64,000 nt of DNA from Pseudomonas yangonensis (GTDB lineage: Bacteria > Pseudomonadota > Gammaproteobacteria > Pseudomonadales > Pseudomonadaceae): the NCBI RefSeq assembly GCF_009932725.1, contig NZ_BLJU01000007.1:164473-228472 (forward strand). Reading direction: 5' to 3'. Positions within the stretch are counted from its first letter, which is position 1, and every line of letters starts with the position of its first letter. This document shows positions 44,310-53,857 of the stretch, one piece after another. Below the pieces are notes generated by a model, which was not told where the DNA came from, did not search any database, and saw only the letters and a list, made by a program, of their open reading frames with translations. Both the position numbers and the translations under genes were made by a program.

Positions 44310-44828
44310 ATGACCGAACAAGCATCCTCGCCGGTAAAGCCCTGGTACAAGCAATTCTGGCCCTGGTTCATCATCGCCATGCTCAGTTACTCGGTGGTGC
44401 AGGGCCTTACCCTGCTCACCGTGGCTACCAAGAACCCACCGGGGCTGATTTCCGATGACTACTATGACGTCGGCAAGGGCATCAACCAGTCGCTGGAGCG
44501 CGAGAAACTGGCCGAGCGCCTGCAACTGCAGGGCGAACTGGTGCTGGACAACGCCACCGGCGTCGCTACCCTGTCGCTGCAAGGCAACAGCAAACCCCAG
44601 CAGATCGTCCTCAATCTGATTTCGCCGACCCAGCCGGAGCGCGACCGCCGCGTGATCCTGCAGCCAGCCGCTGACGGTCAGTACCGTGGCCAGATGGTCG
44701 ATCAGGTCAGTGGTCGTCGTTTCGTCGAACTGCTTGGCCAGGAAGGCAGCCAGAACTGGCGCCTGTTCGAGGAAGAGAACATCACCGATGGCCAGACCAT
44801 CCTGATCGGTGACAATCCTTCCTACTGA
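44310..44828 (+). CDS. ccoH: cbb3 oxidase assembly protein CcoH/FixH (172 aa)
   Basis: One N-terminal helix (FWPWFIIAMLSYSVVQGL, shortened) anchors a periplasmic FixH domain (NPPGLISDDYYDVGKGIN). It interacts with the assembling oxidase. A GGAAAG site precedes the ATG, 13 bases after ccoG. Length is normal. Confidence 0.92.
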   Translation: MTEQASSPVKPWYKQFWPWFIIAMLSYSVVQGLTLLTVATKNPPGLISDDYYDVGKGINQSLEREKLAERLQLQGELVLDNATGVATLSLQGNSKPQQIVLNLISPTQPERDRRVILQPAADGQYRGQMVDQVSGRRFVELLGQEGSQNWRLFEEENITDGQTILIGDNPSY

Positions 44829-44836
44829 ACCAGCCA

Positions 44837-47233
44837 ATGCCCGCCCCTACTCCCTGCTACCACTGTGGCCTGCCGGTGCCTGCCGGCAGCCATTTCCGCG
44901 CCGAGGTTCTCGGCCAGATTCGCCAGATGTGCTGCCCCGGCTGCCAGGCCGTCGCCGAAGCCATCGTCGCCGGAGGGCTGGAGCATTACTACAGCCATCG
45001 CAGCGAAAACTCCGCCAACCCGCAGGCCCTGCCCCAGGCGCTGCCGGACGAACTGGCACTATACGACCGCAGCGATGTACAACGGCCCTTCGTCCAGCAC
45101 GAGGGCGAGCTGAGCGAAACCCAGCTGCTGATCGAGGGCATCAGTTGCGCCGCCTGCGGCTGGCTGATCGAAAAACATCTGCGTGGTGTACCGGGGGTGG
45201 CCGAGGCACACCTGAACCTGTCCAACCACCGCCTGCAGGTGCGCTGGCAAGACAGCCAGATTCCCTTAAGCAAACTGCTCGCCGAACTGCGCCGCATCGG
45301 TTATGCCGCCCACCCCTGGCGCGCCGACGAAGCCGCCGAGCGCCTGGCCGCGGAGAACCGCCGGCGCATGCGTGAACTCGGTGTTGCCGGTCTGTTGTGG
45401 ATGCAGGTGATGATGGCGACCATGGCCACCTGGCCGGAATTCAACATCGACCTGACGCCAGAACTGGACAAGATTCTGCGCTGGACCAGCCTGTTCCTCA
45501 CCACCCCCATCGTCTTTTACTGCTGCGGCCAGTTCTTCCGCGGCGCCCTGCGCGACCTGCGCACCCGCCACCTGACCATGGACGTATCGGTCTCGCTGGC
45601 CATCGGCGGCGCCTACGTGGCCGGCATCTGGTCGACCATCACCGGCCAGGGCGAGCTGTATTTCGACGCCGTGGGCATGTTCGCCCTGTTCCTGCTCGCC
45701 GGGCGCTACCTGGAGCGACGCGCCCGCGAGCGCACTGCAGCGGCGACCGCGCAACTGGTGCAGTTGTTACCGGCCTCCTGCCTGCGTCTGGAGGCTGATG
45801 GCCAGAGCCAGCGTATTCTGCTCAGCGAATTACGCGTCGGCCAGCAGGTGCTGGTGCAGCCCGGCTCGCTGATCCCGGCCGACGGCCGCATCCTCGCCGG
45901 CCAGTCCAGCGTCGACGAATCGCTGCTCACCGGGGAATACCTGCCCCAGGCGCGCGGCATCGGCGACAGCGTCACCGCCGGCACGCTGAATGTCGAAGGT
46001 CCGCTGACCGTCGAGGTGCAGGCACTGGGCGATGCCACTCGCCTGTCCGCCATCGTGCGCCTGCTCGAACGAGCGCAAAGCGAGAAACCGCGCCTGGCGG
46101 AAATTGCCGACCGCGTCTCGCAGTGGTTCCTGCTGTTCATCCTGGTATCCGCCGCCGTGGTCGGCTTCGCCTGGTGGGAAATCGACTCCAGCCGCGCCTT
46201 CTGGGTTGTGCTCGCCCTGCTGGTGGCCACCTGCCCCTGTGCCCTCGCCCTGGCCACGCCGACCGCACTGACCACTGCGACCGGCAGCCTGCACAAGCTG
46301 GGCATGCTGCTGACCCGCGGCCATGTCCTGGAAGGTCTCAACCAGATCGACACCCTGGTGCTGGACAAGACCGGCACCCTGACCGAAGGTCGGCTGACTC
46401 TCAAGGCTATCCACCCACTGCGCGACCTTGACGAAGGCGACTGCCTGGCGCTGGCCGCCGCGCTGGAGAACCGCTCGGAACACCCCATTGCCCGCGCTTT
46501 CAGCCAGGCGCCGCGCGCCGCGCAAGCCGTCGACAGCCATCCGGGCCAGGGCCTGCAGGGCAGCGTCGACGGACGCCTGCTACGCATCGGCGAAGCCAGC
46601 TTCGTCTGCGCCCTGAGCGGCCAGACCGTGCCTCCGATTGCCAGCGAGCGCGGCCAGTGGCTGCTGCTGGGCGATGAACAGGGACCGCTGGCCTGGTTCG
46701 TCCTCGACGACCGCCTGCGTGAGGATGCCCCCGACCTGATCGCCGCCGCCCGTGCCCGAGGCTGGCGCATTCACCTGCTTTCCGGCGACAGCTCGCCGAT
46801 GGTCGCCGAAGTCGCTCGCCAGCTCGGTATCGAGGACGCCCGCGGTGGCCTGACTCCGGATGCGAAACTGGCAGTACTCAAGCAATTGCATGGCGAAGGC
46901 CGGCGCGTGCTGATGCTCGGCGATGGCGTCAACGATGTTCCGGTGCTGGCCGCTGCCGATATCAGCGTGGCCATGGGTTCGGCGTCCGATCTGGCGAAAA
47001 CCAGTGCCGACGCGGTACTGCTGTCCAACCGCCTGGGCAGCCTGGTCGACGGCCTGATACTGGCCAGGCGCACACGGCGTATCATCATCGAAAACCTGAT
47101 CTGGGCGACGCTGTACAATGGCCTGGTACTGCCTTTTGCCGCCCTGGGCTGGATCACCCCAATCTGGGCAGCCGTGGGTATGTCGCTCAGTTCGCTGCTG
47201 GTGGTGCTCAACGCGCTGCGCCTGAGCCGATAA
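44837..47233 (+). CDS. ccoI: Copper-exporting P1B-type ATPase CcoI/FixI (798 aa)
   Basis: Membrane ATPase that delivers copper for the oxidase. N-terminal Cys-rich metal-binding segment (CYHC and CCPGC), then an HMA domain with SCAACGW (about residue 105), the transmembrane CPC motif in ATCPCALALATP, the phosphorylation site DKTGTLTEG and the hinge GDGVNDVPVL. The N-terminal zinc-finger-like extension sets CcoI apart from general CopA. It lies eight bases after ccoH. Confidence 0.96.
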   Translation: MPAPTPCYHCGLPVPAGSHFRAEVLGQIRQMCCPGCQAVAEAIVAGGLEHYYSHRSENSANPQALPQALPDELALYDRSDVQRPFVQHEGELSETQLLIEGISCAACGWLIEKHLRGVPGVAEAHLNLSNHRLQVRWQDSQIPLSKLLAELRRIGYAAHPWRADEAAERLAAENRRRMRELGVAGLLWMQVMMATMATWPEFNIDLTPELDKILRWTSLFLTTPIVFYCCGQFFRGALRDLRTRHLTMDVSVSLAIGGAYVAGIWSTITGQGELYFDAVGMFALFLLAGRYLERRARERTAAATAQLVQLLPASCLRLEADGQSQRILLSELRVGQQVLVQPGSLIPADGRILAGQSSVDESLLTGEYLPQARGIGDSVTAGTLNVEGPLTVEVQALGDATRLSAIVRLLERAQSEKPRLAEIADRVSQWFLLFILVSAAVVGFAWWEIDSSRAFWVVLALLVATCPCALALATPTALTTATGSLHKLGMLLTRGHVLEGLNQIDTLVLDKTGTLTEGRLTLKAIHPLRDLDEGDCLALAAALENRSEHPIARAFSQAPRAAQAVDSHPGQGLQGSVDGRLLRIGEASFVCALSGQTVPPIASERGQWLLLGDEQGPLAWFVLDDRLREDAPDLIAAARARGWRIHLLSGDSSPMVAEVARQLGIEDARGGLTPDAKLAVLKQLHGEGRRVLMLGDGVNDVPVLAAADISVAMGSASDLAKTSADAVLLSNRLGSLVDGLILARRTRRIIIENLIWATLYNGLVLPFAALGWITPIWAAVGMSLSSLLVVLNALRLSR

Positions 47234-47259
47234 GCCGCTAGCAAGCGTAGCCCGAACAT

Positions 47260-47314
47260 GTAGGAGCGAGCGTCGCGAGCGAACCGCTTCTTCGCTCGCG
47301 ACGCTCGCTCCTAC
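47260..47314. repeat. Inverted REP pair (GTAGGAGCGAGCG type) between ccoI and ccoS
   Basis: GTAGGAGCGAGCGTCGCGAG and its exact complement around a seven-base loop, forming a perfect 24-base stem. It splits the ccoGHIS series between ccoI and ccoS, so it may also modulate downstream expression. Confidence 0.88.
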
Positions 47315-47337
47315 CCAGACGCCTCCATGGAGACCGC

Positions 47338-47544
47338 ATGTCCGCCCTCTATATCCTCATTCCCGTCGCCATCGGCCTGGTCGGTTTCGCCATCTGGCTG
47401 TTCTTCTGGGCGGTGGACAGCGGCCAGTACGACGATCTCGACGGACCGGCACACAGCATTCTGTTCGACGACGAAGATCCGTTGCACAAGGCCGGCATCG
47501 AGCAGGCCGAGGACCATAACAAGCAGGACAAGCCCGATGCTTGA
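47338..47544 (+). CDS. ccoS: cbb3 oxidase maturation protein CcoS (68 aa)
   Basis: Small membrane protein required for haem and copper insertion. It has one N-terminal helix (SALYILIPVAIGLVGFAIW, shortened), then the CcoS pattern FWAVDSGQYDDLDGPAHSIL and an acidic tail. The stop overlaps the next gene by eight bases. Confidence 0.93.
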   Translation: MSALYILIPVAIGLVGFAIWLFFWAVDSGQYDDLDGPAHSILFDDEDPLHKAGIEQAEDHNKQDKPDA

Positions 47545-48220
47545 ACTGGCGCCGCTGCTGGTGTCGGCGCTGATTCTGGGCTTGCTCGGCGGCGGTCATT
47601 GCCTGGGCATGTGCGGCGGCCTGATGGGCGCACTGACCCTGGCGATTCCGCCGGAGCAACGTAGCAGACGCCTGCAACTGCTGCTGGCCTACAACCTCGG
47701 ACGCATTCTCAGTTACAGCCTGGCCGGCCTGCTTCTGGGTTTGGCCGGCTGGGCCGTTGCCGGCAGCAAGGCCGAGGTGGTCATGCGCACCCTGGCGGCA
47801 CTGCTGCTGATCGCCATGGGCCTGTATCTGGCTGGCTGGTGGAGCGGCCTGACGCGCATAGAAGCGCTTGGCCGTGGCCTGTGGCGGCATATACAACCGC
47901 TGACGCGGCGTTTTATGCCAGTCACGAGCGTTCCCAAGGCAATGGTGCTGGGCGGGCTATGGGGCTGGTTGCCGTGTGGCCTGGTGTACAGCACGCTGCT
48001 ATGGGCCTCCAGCCAGGGTAATGCAGTGGACAGCGCCCTGCTGATGCTGGCCTTCGGCCTGGGTACCTGGCCGGTCCTGCTGGCCACCGGGCTGGCTGCA
48101 GAGCGCATCACCGCATTGCTGCGCAAACGGGGCGTGCGCGTGGCCGGCGGCCTGCTGGTCATCCTGTTCGGTATCTGGACGCTCCCCGGCCCTCATCAAC
48201 ATTGGCTGATGGGGCACTGA
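47537..48220 (+). CDS. TauE/SafE-like (cytochrome maturation DsbD-type) membrane protein (227 aa)
   Basis: About six helices. N-terminal GGHCLGMCGGLMGAL resembles the Cys-containing first helix of DsbD/CcdA-related and sulfite exporter-type proteins; WLPCGLVYSTLLWA holds another conserved Cys-Pro-like site. In P. aeruginosa a homologue lies in the same place between ccoS and hemN. A role in copper or thiol transfer to the oxidase is suggested by context only. Start MLELAPLL overlaps ccoS. Confidence 0.8.
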   Translation: MLELAPLLVSALILGLLGGGHCLGMCGGLMGALTLAIPPEQRSRRLQLLLAYNLGRILSYSLAGLLLGLAGWAVAGSKAEVVMRTLAALLLIAMGLYLAGWWSGLTRIEALGRGLWRHIQPLTRRFMPVTSVPKAMVLGGLWGWLPCGLVYSTLLWASSQGNAVDSALLMLAFGLGTWPVLLATGLAAERITALLRKRGVRVAGGLLVILFGIWTLPGPHQHWLMGH

Positions 48221-48318
48221 CAGGTATCGCGGACGCAATACCGAAGCGAGGTGCCCCCGGATTGCATCCGGGCGACGCAGCTGGCAGCTACACCACCGCA
48301 CCCAGCCCCCACACGCCC

Positions 48319-48332
48319 TTGATACAGGTCAA
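48319..48332 (+). promoter_or_regulatory. ANR box of hemN
   Basis: TTGATACAGGTCAA, identical to the box before the stress-protein gene. A class II start at about 48367 would have TAGACT (48355-48360) as -10. This is the expected arrangement for oxygen-independent haem synthesis under ANR control. Confidence 0.85.
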
Positions 48333-48390
48333 GGTCGCTGCTCGCCATCATCCCTAGACTTGCCACACAGCCTGTCCAGGATTATTTCCC

Positions 48391-49773
48391 ATGCAAGACG
48401 CCATCCAGTGGGATGCCGACCTGATCCGCCGCTACGATCTCGCCGGCCCGCGCTACACCTCTTACCCGACCGCCGTACAGTTTCACGACTCCATCGGCCC
48501 CTTCGACCTTCTGCATGCGCTACGCGACAGCCGCAAAGCCGGGCGCCCGCTGTCGCTGTATGTGCACATCCCGTTCTGCGCGCACATCTGCTACTACTGC
48601 GCCTGCAACAAGGTGATCACCAAGGATCGCGGTCGCGCCCTGCCCTATCTGGAAAAGCTCGAGCGGGAAATCGAGATCGTCAGTCGCCACATCGACAAGA
48701 GCCAGCCGATCGAACAGCTGCACTTCGGTGGCGGCACACCGACCTTTCTCAGCCACGATGAGCTGCGCCGCCTGATGCAGCACCTGCGCCAGCACTTCAA
48801 TTTGCTGGATGACGACTCCGGCGACTACAGCATCGAGATCGACCCGCGCGAAGCCGACTGGTCGACCATGGGCCTGCTGCGCGAGCTGGGCTTCAACCGC
48901 GTCAGCCTTGGCGTGCAGGATCTCGACCCCGAGGTACAGCGAGCGGTCAATCGACTGCAAACCCTGGAGGAAACCCGCGCCATCGTCGAGGCGTCGCGTA
49001 CCCTGCAGTTCCGCTCGGTGAACATCGACCTGATCTATGGCCTGCCCAAGCAGACACCCGAGCGTTTCGCCCGCACCGTTGCCGAAGTCATCGCCCTGCA
49101 GCCGGATCGCCTGTCGCTGTTCAACTACGCCCACCTGCCCGAACGTTTCATGCCGCAGCGGCGCATCAGCTCCGATGACCTGCCCAGCCCGGCGGACAAG
49201 TTGATCATGCTGCAGAACAGCATCGACCAACTGACCCGCGCCGGCTACCGCTACATCGGCATGGACCACTTCGCCCTGCCCGATGACGAGCTGGCCATCG
49301 CTCAGGAAGAAGGTACCCTGCAACGCAACTTCCAGGGCTACACCACTCATGGCCATTGCGACCTGATCGGCCTGGGCGTGTCGGCCATCAGTCAGATCGG
49401 CGACCTGTACAGCCAGAACGACAGTGACATCAACGTTTATCAGCAGACCCTGGGCAACGGCCAGCTGGCGACCCGCCGGGGCCTGCACTGCAACGCAGAC
49501 GACCGTCTGCGCCGCGCCGTGATCCAGCAGCTGATCTGCCATTTCGAACTGCATTTCGCCGGCATCGAACAGGCCTATGGAGTGGTATTCCATGAATACT
49601 TCGCGGCGCTCTGGCCGGAACTGGAGCAGCTTCACCGCGATGGTCTGATCGAACTGAGTGCGAGCAGGATCGAGGTACGCCCGGCCGGGCGCCTGCTGGT
49701 GCGTTCCCTGTGCATGCTGTTCGACCGCTATCTCAACGATCAGGTACGCCAGCGCTTCTCGCGGGTGATCTGA
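48391..49773 (+). CDS. hemN: Oxygen-independent coproporphyrinogen III dehydrogenase (460 aa)
   Basis: Radical SAM enzyme that oxidatively decarboxylates coproporphyrinogen III when oxygen is scarce. The cluster motif is [16 protein letters not shown] (C-x3-C-x2-C plus the extra Cys of HemN), and the N-terminal [14 protein letters not shown] is family-specific. Length is normal. The ANR box upstream and anr downstream place it in the oxygen-limitation regulon. Confidence 0.96.
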   Translation: MQDAIQWDADLIRRYDLAGPRYTSYPTAVQFHDSIGPFDLLHALRDSRKAGRPLSLYVHIPFCAHICYYCACNKVITKDRGRALPYLEKLEREIEIVSRHIDKSQPIEQLHFGGGTPTFLSHDELRRLMQHLRQHFNLLDDDSGDYSIEIDPREADWSTMGLLRELGFNRVSLGVQDLDPEVQRAVNRLQTLEETRAIVEASRTLQFRSVNIDLIYGLPKQTPERFARTVAEVIALQPDRLSLFNYAHLPERFMPQRRISSDDLPSPADKLIMLQNSIDQLTRAGYRYIGMDHFALPDDELAIAQEEGTLQRNFQGYTTHGHCDLIGLGVSAISQIGDLYSQNDSDINVYQQTLGNGQLATRRGLHCNADDRLRRAVIQQLICHFELHFAGIEQAYGVVFHEYFAALWPELEQLHRDGLIELSASRIEVRPAGRLLVRSLCMLFDRYLNDQVRQRFSRVI

Positions 49774-49819
49774 ACAGGTCCGCCCCGTGACGGCCTGCAC
49801 GCCATCACGGGGCGCTGTC

Positions 49820-50263
49820 TCAACTCATGGCCAGCGCCGTGGCAGCCTGCATCTGCTCGCTGGAAAGGCCGTTCTCACGCATCAGTTTGATCAGGTTGGC
49901 GTTGGCCGTCGTCAGCGCGCTGTTGAGCGAAGCGAGCTCGCTCTGCAGCCCCTCGATCTGCTGGCGCTTGGCCTCCGCATCGAGGCTCTGATCACTCATG
50001 ATCGCATCGATCTGCGCCTGCTTCTCGGCGATCTGTGCGCGCAACTCGCGAATCATCTTGAGCAGATCCTTGATCGCCTGAGGCAGCTCGCTTTTGTCGA
50101 TATCCTCGTTCTTGTCGGGCTTGACCGACATGCTCTTGCCCAATTCGGAAAGACTCACGCGCAGGCCTTCGCGCACTTCTTCCGGGCTGGGTTCGACTGC
50201 GGTGAATTGTCGCTGAACGCTCTGTGCGAGATTGCTCAGCGGGCCGCTGGACGGGATACGCAT
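49820..50263 (-). CDS. Coiled-coil protein of unknown function (147 aa)
   Basis: The start MRIPSSG was chosen because AGGAAG precedes it; upstream in-frame ATG codons at 50311 and 50332 lack such a site. The middle of the protein is a long heptad-rich helix (residues about 65-130, with [18 protein letters not shown] and [13 protein letters not shown]). No catalytic motif or signal peptide. It lies convergent to hemN and divergent from anr, as in P. aeruginosa, where the homologue is hypothetical. Confidence 0.7.
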   Translation of the reverse strand: MRIPSSGPLSNLAQSVQRQFTAVEPSPEEVREGLRVSLSELGKSMSVKPDKNEDIDKSELPQAIKDLLKMIRELRAQIAEKQAQIDAIMSDQSLDAEAKRQQIEGLQSELASLNSALTTANANLIKLMRENGLSSEQMQAATALAMS

Positions 50264-50416
50264 CGCGCTGCTTCCTGCATTGGACTGTGGTTCTACAGTC
50301 TGCTTCGGCATAGAAGCGCTAAACTTGAGCATTCGGTCAGACCGGGATATGGCTGGCCGCCAGGTAAACCCTGCGGTACCCTTACAGTCATTGCGTGTAT
50401 ACCGGGAAGCCCAACG

Positions 50417-51151
50417 ATGTCCGAGAGCATCAAGCTGCGTTCGCAGCACCAAGCCCATTGCAAGGATTGCAGCCTGGCTGCCTTGTGCCTGCCCATCTCC
50501 CTGAACATGGAGGACATGGACGCGCTCGACGAGATCGTCAAACGCGGCCGCCCGCTGAAAAAGGGCGAGTTCCTGTTCCGCCAGGGCGATGCCTTCGGCT
50601 CCGTGTTCGCCGTGCGCTCCGGTGCGCTGAAGACCTTCAGCCTGAGCGATGGCGGCGAGGAGCAGATCACCGGTTTCCACCTGCCCAGCGAGTTGGTTGG
50701 CCTGTCCGGTGTCGACGGCGAACGCTACCCGGTTTCCGCGCAAGCCCTGGAGACCACCTCGGTTTGCGAAATCCCTTTCGAGCGCCTCGACGACCTGGCC
50801 CTGCAGCTGCCCCAGCTGCGCCGTCAATTAATGCGCATCATGAGCCGCGAAATCCGCGACGACCAACAGATGATGCTGTTGCTGTCGAAGAAGACCGCCG
50901 ATGAGCGCATCGCCACCTTCCTGGTCAACCTCTCGGCGCGCTTCCGCGCCCGCGGGTTCTCGGCCAATCAGTTCCGCCTGGCCATGTCGCGCAACGAAAT
51001 TGGTAACTATTTGGGCCTTGCGGTAGAGACGGTGTCTCGCGTATTTACCCGCTTCCAGCAGAACAAGCTGCTCGAAGCCGAAGGCAAGGAAGTGCACATT
51101 CTCGATCCGATCGAGCTGTGCGCCCTGGCCGGTGGTAATCTCGACGTTTGA
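50417..51151 (+). CDS. anr: Oxygen-sensing transcriptional regulator ANR (244 aa)
   Basis: CRP/FNR-family global regulator of low-oxygen metabolism. Cluster cysteines Cys15, Cys18, Cys24 ([11 protein letters not shown]) and Cys117 (SVCEIP) match the oxygen-labile [4Fe-4S] site. The C-terminal helix-turn-helix has the recognition pattern VETVSRVF (E-x2-S-R), which reads TTGAT half-sites. It follows hemN and precedes apt in conserved order. The dyads noted upstream of the stress-protein gene, ccoN2 and hemN are candidate targets. Confidence 0.96.
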   Translation: MSESIKLRSQHQAHCKDCSLAALCLPISLNMEDMDALDEIVKRGRPLKKGEFLFRQGDAFGSVFAVRSGALKTFSLSDGGEEQITGFHLPSELVGLSGVDGERYPVSAQALETTSVCEIPFERLDDLALQLPQLRRQLMRIMSREIRDDQQMMLLLSKKTADERIATFLVNLSARFRARGFSANQFRLAMSRNEIGNYLGLAVETVSRVFTRFQQNKLLEAEGKEVHILDPIELCALAGGNLDV

Positions 51152-51193
51152 GTTCGCACGGTGTTCGCGGGCTCAACGCATTAGGACCCCACG

Positions 51194-51742
51194 ATGATCT
51201 TTGACGAATTCAGCATCAAGACCCTGATCCGCCCGGTACCGGATTTTCCCAAGCCGGGCGTGGTCTTCCGCGATATCACCCCGCTATTCCAGTCGCCGCG
51301 TGCCCTGCGCATGGTCGCCGACAGTTTCATCCAGCGTTACGTTGAGGCCGAGTTCAGCCATATCGGTGCCATGGATGCCCGCGGCTTCCTGATCGGCTCG
51401 ATCATCGCCTACGAACTGAACAAGCCGCTGGTGCTATTTCGCAAGCAGGGCAAACTGCCGGCGGACGTACTCAGCGAGGCCTATCAGACCGAATACGGCG
51501 AAGCCTTTCTTGAAGTCCATACGGACAGCCTCTGCGAAGGCGATTCGGTACTGATTTTCGATGACCTGATCGCCACCGGCGGCACCCTGATTGCCGCGGC
51601 CAACCTGGTGCGACGCATGCGTGCCAGTGTCTTCGAGGCTGCTGCAATCATCGACCTGCCCGAGCTCGGTGGCTCGCAGAAGCTACAGGACGCGGGCATT
51701 CCCACCTTTACTCTGACGGCTTTCGCACTCGACGATCGCTGA
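51194..51742 (+). CDS. apt: Adenine phosphoribosyltransferase (182 aa)
   Basis: Purine salvage enzyme making AMP from adenine and PRPP. PRPP-binding motif [14 protein letters not shown] is present, with [14 protein letters not shown] near the N-terminus and [15 protein letters not shown]. Length is normal. It is 42 bases after anr and may be co-transcribed with it. Confidence 0.95.
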   Translation: MIFDEFSIKTLIRPVPDFPKPGVVFRDITPLFQSPRALRMVADSFIQRYVEAEFSHIGAMDARGFLIGSIIAYELNKPLVLFRKQGKLPADVLSEAYQTEYGEAFLEVHTDSLCEGDSVLIFDDLIATGGTLIAAANLVRRMRASVFEAAAIIDLPELGGSQKLQDAGIPTFTLTAFALDDR

Positions 51743-51832
51743 GCAATCACGCCCGCCAAACGGACAGTCGAAGGCGCGCCCCTGCGCCAGCCGGATACTG
51801 TCCGACATCACTACCGTCACAGCCAGATTCCC

Positions 51833-52648
51833 ATGCACGAACTCGAACTGAATCCATCCAGCAACTGGCGCGAGCGCCTGGGCGCCGTCATGGACGGCAC
51901 GTCCGTCCAGCGCCTGATCACCCTGCTGATCATCATCAACGCCGCCATTCTCGGCCTGCAGACCTCGCCATCGATCATGGCCGACTGGGGCAAGGCGCTG
52001 CTGATCCTCGACAGCCTGATCCTCGCCTGCTTCGTCATCGAGCTGGCGCTGCGCTTCACCGCACGCGGCATCGGTTTGCTGCGCGATCCCTGGGCGGTAT
52101 TCGACTGTCTGGTGGTGGGCATCGCCCTGGTACCGGCCAGCGGCCCCTTCGCCGTGCTGCGCGCCCTGCGCGTGCTACGGGTACTGCGCCTGGTATCGAT
52201 CAACCCGAGCATGCGCAAGGTGGTACAGGCGCTGCTCGCCTCGCTGCCGGGCATGGGCAGCATCGTCATGCTGATGGGGCTGGTGTTCTATGTGGCGGCC
52301 GTGATGGCCACCCAGCTGTTCGGCCAGAGCTTTCCGGAGTGGTTCGGCAGCATCGGTGCCAGCCTCTATACGCTGTTCCAGGTGATGACCCTGGAAAGCT
52401 GGTCGATGGGCATCGTTCGCCCGGTGATGGAGCAGCATCCGCTGGCCTGGATGTTCTTCGTGCCCTACATCCTCATCGCCACCTTCATGATGCTCAACCT
52501 GTTCATCGCCGTGATCGTCAACGCCATGCAGAGCACTCATGAGCCCAGCGCCGAAGAGCTGGCGGCGGCTGCCCGCGAGCAGGCGATCCTCGACGAACTG
52601 CGCGCGCTGCGCAGCGAAGTGGCAGCGCTGCGGCGCAACGCGCCCTGA
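51833..52648 (+). CDS. Single-domain voltage-gated ion channel, BacNav-type (271 aa)
   Basis: Six-helix channel of the bacterial sodium channel family. S4 has arginines at every third position (R110, R113, R116, R119). The pore filter TLESWS (186-191) is nearly the TLESWAS filter of NaChBac, which points to sodium. The S6 helix FMMLNLFIAVIVNAM is followed by a C-terminal coiled coil (AAAAREQAILDELRALRSEV), which assembles tetramers in this family. Usually annotated only as ion transporter. Role here is unknown. Confidence 0.88.
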   Translation: MHELELNPSSNWRERLGAVMDGTSVQRLITLLIIINAAILGLQTSPSIMADWGKALLILDSLILACFVIELALRFTARGIGLLRDPWAVFDCLVVGIALVPASGPFAVLRALRVLRVLRLVSINPSMRKVVQALLASLPGMGSIVMLMGLVFYVAAVMATQLFGQSFPEWFGSIGASLYTLFQVMTLESWSMGIVRPVMEQHPLAWMFFVPYILIATFMMLNLFIAVIVNAMQSTHEPSAEELAAAAREQAILDELRALRSEVAALRRNAP

Positions 52649-52662
52649 CCCCTTCCCGGTGG

Positions 52663-52687
52663 AAATGGCGGCCCGCGCCGCCGTTTC
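52663..52687 (+). terminator. Hairpin after the ion channel gene
   Basis: GGCGGC, CCGC, GCCGCC followed by GTTTCG. Stem of six pairs with a short T-run, so a weak terminator. Confidence 0.45.
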
Positions 52688-52795
52688 GATTCAACTGATC
52701 CTTCGACACACCCGCCTTAAGTTGGCGGCGCCCGGCGTCGCCACATCCGATAGTTACATCGTTCACTGACACAGTTGGTCTGTTGCCACCTGCAA

Positions 52796-52835
52796 CTCCC
52801 GATGTTGTCACTCAGAGCCGTACAACAATCGGGAG
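52796..52835 (+). promoter_or_regulatory. Leader hairpin before the PF10118 gene, with an alternative partner
   Basis: CTCCCGATGTTGT (52796-52808) pairs with ACAACAATCGGGAG (52822-52835) through 13 pairs and one bulge. GGGAG (52831-52835) can instead pair with CTCCC at 52842-52846, nearer the ribosome site AAGAGGA, so two folds are mutually exclusive. It lies 29 bases before the start codon at 52864. Confidence 0.45.
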
Positions 52836-52863
52836 CACCGACTCCCAGAAGAGGACTCGAACG

Positions 52864-53700
52864 ATGAATGCAAGCGCTACCCTGCCCCAGCCGAAATCCA
52901 GCTTTCCGGTTCGTCGCATGGACTTCAGCTTCGCCGAAACGCCGAAATACTGGTTCTTCGACGATCCTTTCATGAGCCACTTCATGAACAACCTGTCGTC
53001 GCTGTTCCCTTATGGCGAAAAATTCTTCGTCGACAGCGTGCGGGCGGTGCGCGACCAGGTCAGCGAGCCGCAACTGAAGAAGGACATCAGCGCCTTCATC
53101 GGCCAGGAGGCCATGCACTCCAAGGAGCATGCGGCCTATAACGACTATGCCAATGAGCACAATATCGACCTGGAGCGCCTGGAACTGCGCATCAAGGTAC
53201 TGCTCGAATGGACGACCCGCTTCAGCACCAAGAAACAGCGCCTGGCCGCCACCTGCGCGCTGGAGCACTTCACCGCGACCATGGCCGAGCAACTGCTCAA
53301 GCGGGAAGACCTCACCACGCAGATGAACGATCCGAAGCTGTACCAGCTGTGGATGTGGCACGCCATCGAGGAGAACGAGCACAAGGCGGTATGCTATGAC
53401 GTGTACCAGAAGGTCTACGGCGGTTACTTCACCCGTACGCTGGTGATGCTGCTGACCACCGTGATGTTCCTCGGCGTGATCGGCTGGTTCCAGATTCACC
53501 TGCTGCGCAAGGACGGTCAGCTGTTCAACTGGCGCAGTTGGGGCTTCGGTTTGAAGAAACTGTTCGGCCCGCGCAACGGCTTCTTCACCAAGCTGATCGG
53601 CCCCTACCTGGACTACTACCGCCCCGGCTTCCATCCCAAGGATCACGACACCGAGAAGCTGGAGAATCGCTGGCGCGAGCGACTCGGCTTCAGCAACTGA
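52864..53700 (+). CDS. PF10118-type metal-dependent hydrolase family protein (278 aa)
   Basis: Ferritin-like carboxylate and histidine pattern suggests a di-metal site: FIGQEAMHSKEHAAY, ALEHFTATMAEQLL and AIEENEHKAVCYD. A hydrophobic segment near residues 190-215 (LVMLLTTVMFLGVIGW) indicates membrane association. It belongs to the predicted metal-dependent hydrolases (PF10118), whose substrate is not established; several resemble p-aminobenzoate or fatty-acyl oxygenase folds. It ends at a strong terminator. Confidence 0.82.
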   Translation: MNASATLPQPKSSFPVRRMDFSFAETPKYWFFDDPFMSHFMNNLSSLFPYGEKFFVDSVRAVRDQVSEPQLKKDISAFIGQEAMHSKEHAAYNDYANEHNIDLERLELRIKVLLEWTTRFSTKKQRLAATCALEHFTATMAEQLLKREDLTTQMNDPKLYQLWMWHAIEENEHKAVCYDVYQKVYGGYFTRTLVMLLTTVMFLGVIGWFQIHLLRKDGQLFNWRSWGFGLKKLFGPRNGFFTKLIGPYLDYYRPGFHPKDHDTEKLENRWRERLGFSN

Positions 53701-53706
53701 TATTCC

Positions 53707-53731
53707 AAGGGCGGCCCGGGCCGCCCTTTTT
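53707..53731 (+). terminator. Intrinsic terminator after the PF10118 gene
   Basis: AAGGGCGGCCCGGGCCGCCC followed by TTTTT; perfect arms with almost no loop. Confidence 0.88.
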
Positions 53732-53773
53732 CGTTCGAGTGCGCACCTGCCCAGATCGCGCCAACCTCAGACC

Positions 53774-53796
53774 GTAGGAGCGGCTTCAGCCGCGAA
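53774..53796. repeat. Single REP element (GTAGGAGCGGCTTCAGCCGC type)
   Basis: GTAGGAGCGGCTTCAGCCGC followed by GAA, identical to the copy at 62913-62935. It lies between convergent genes. Confidence 0.88.
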
Positions 53797-53857
53797 AACT
53801 CGCGGATAGTTCCGTTCCTGCGCTCCGCCTCCCCTCATCAGCATCGCCAAACATCCT

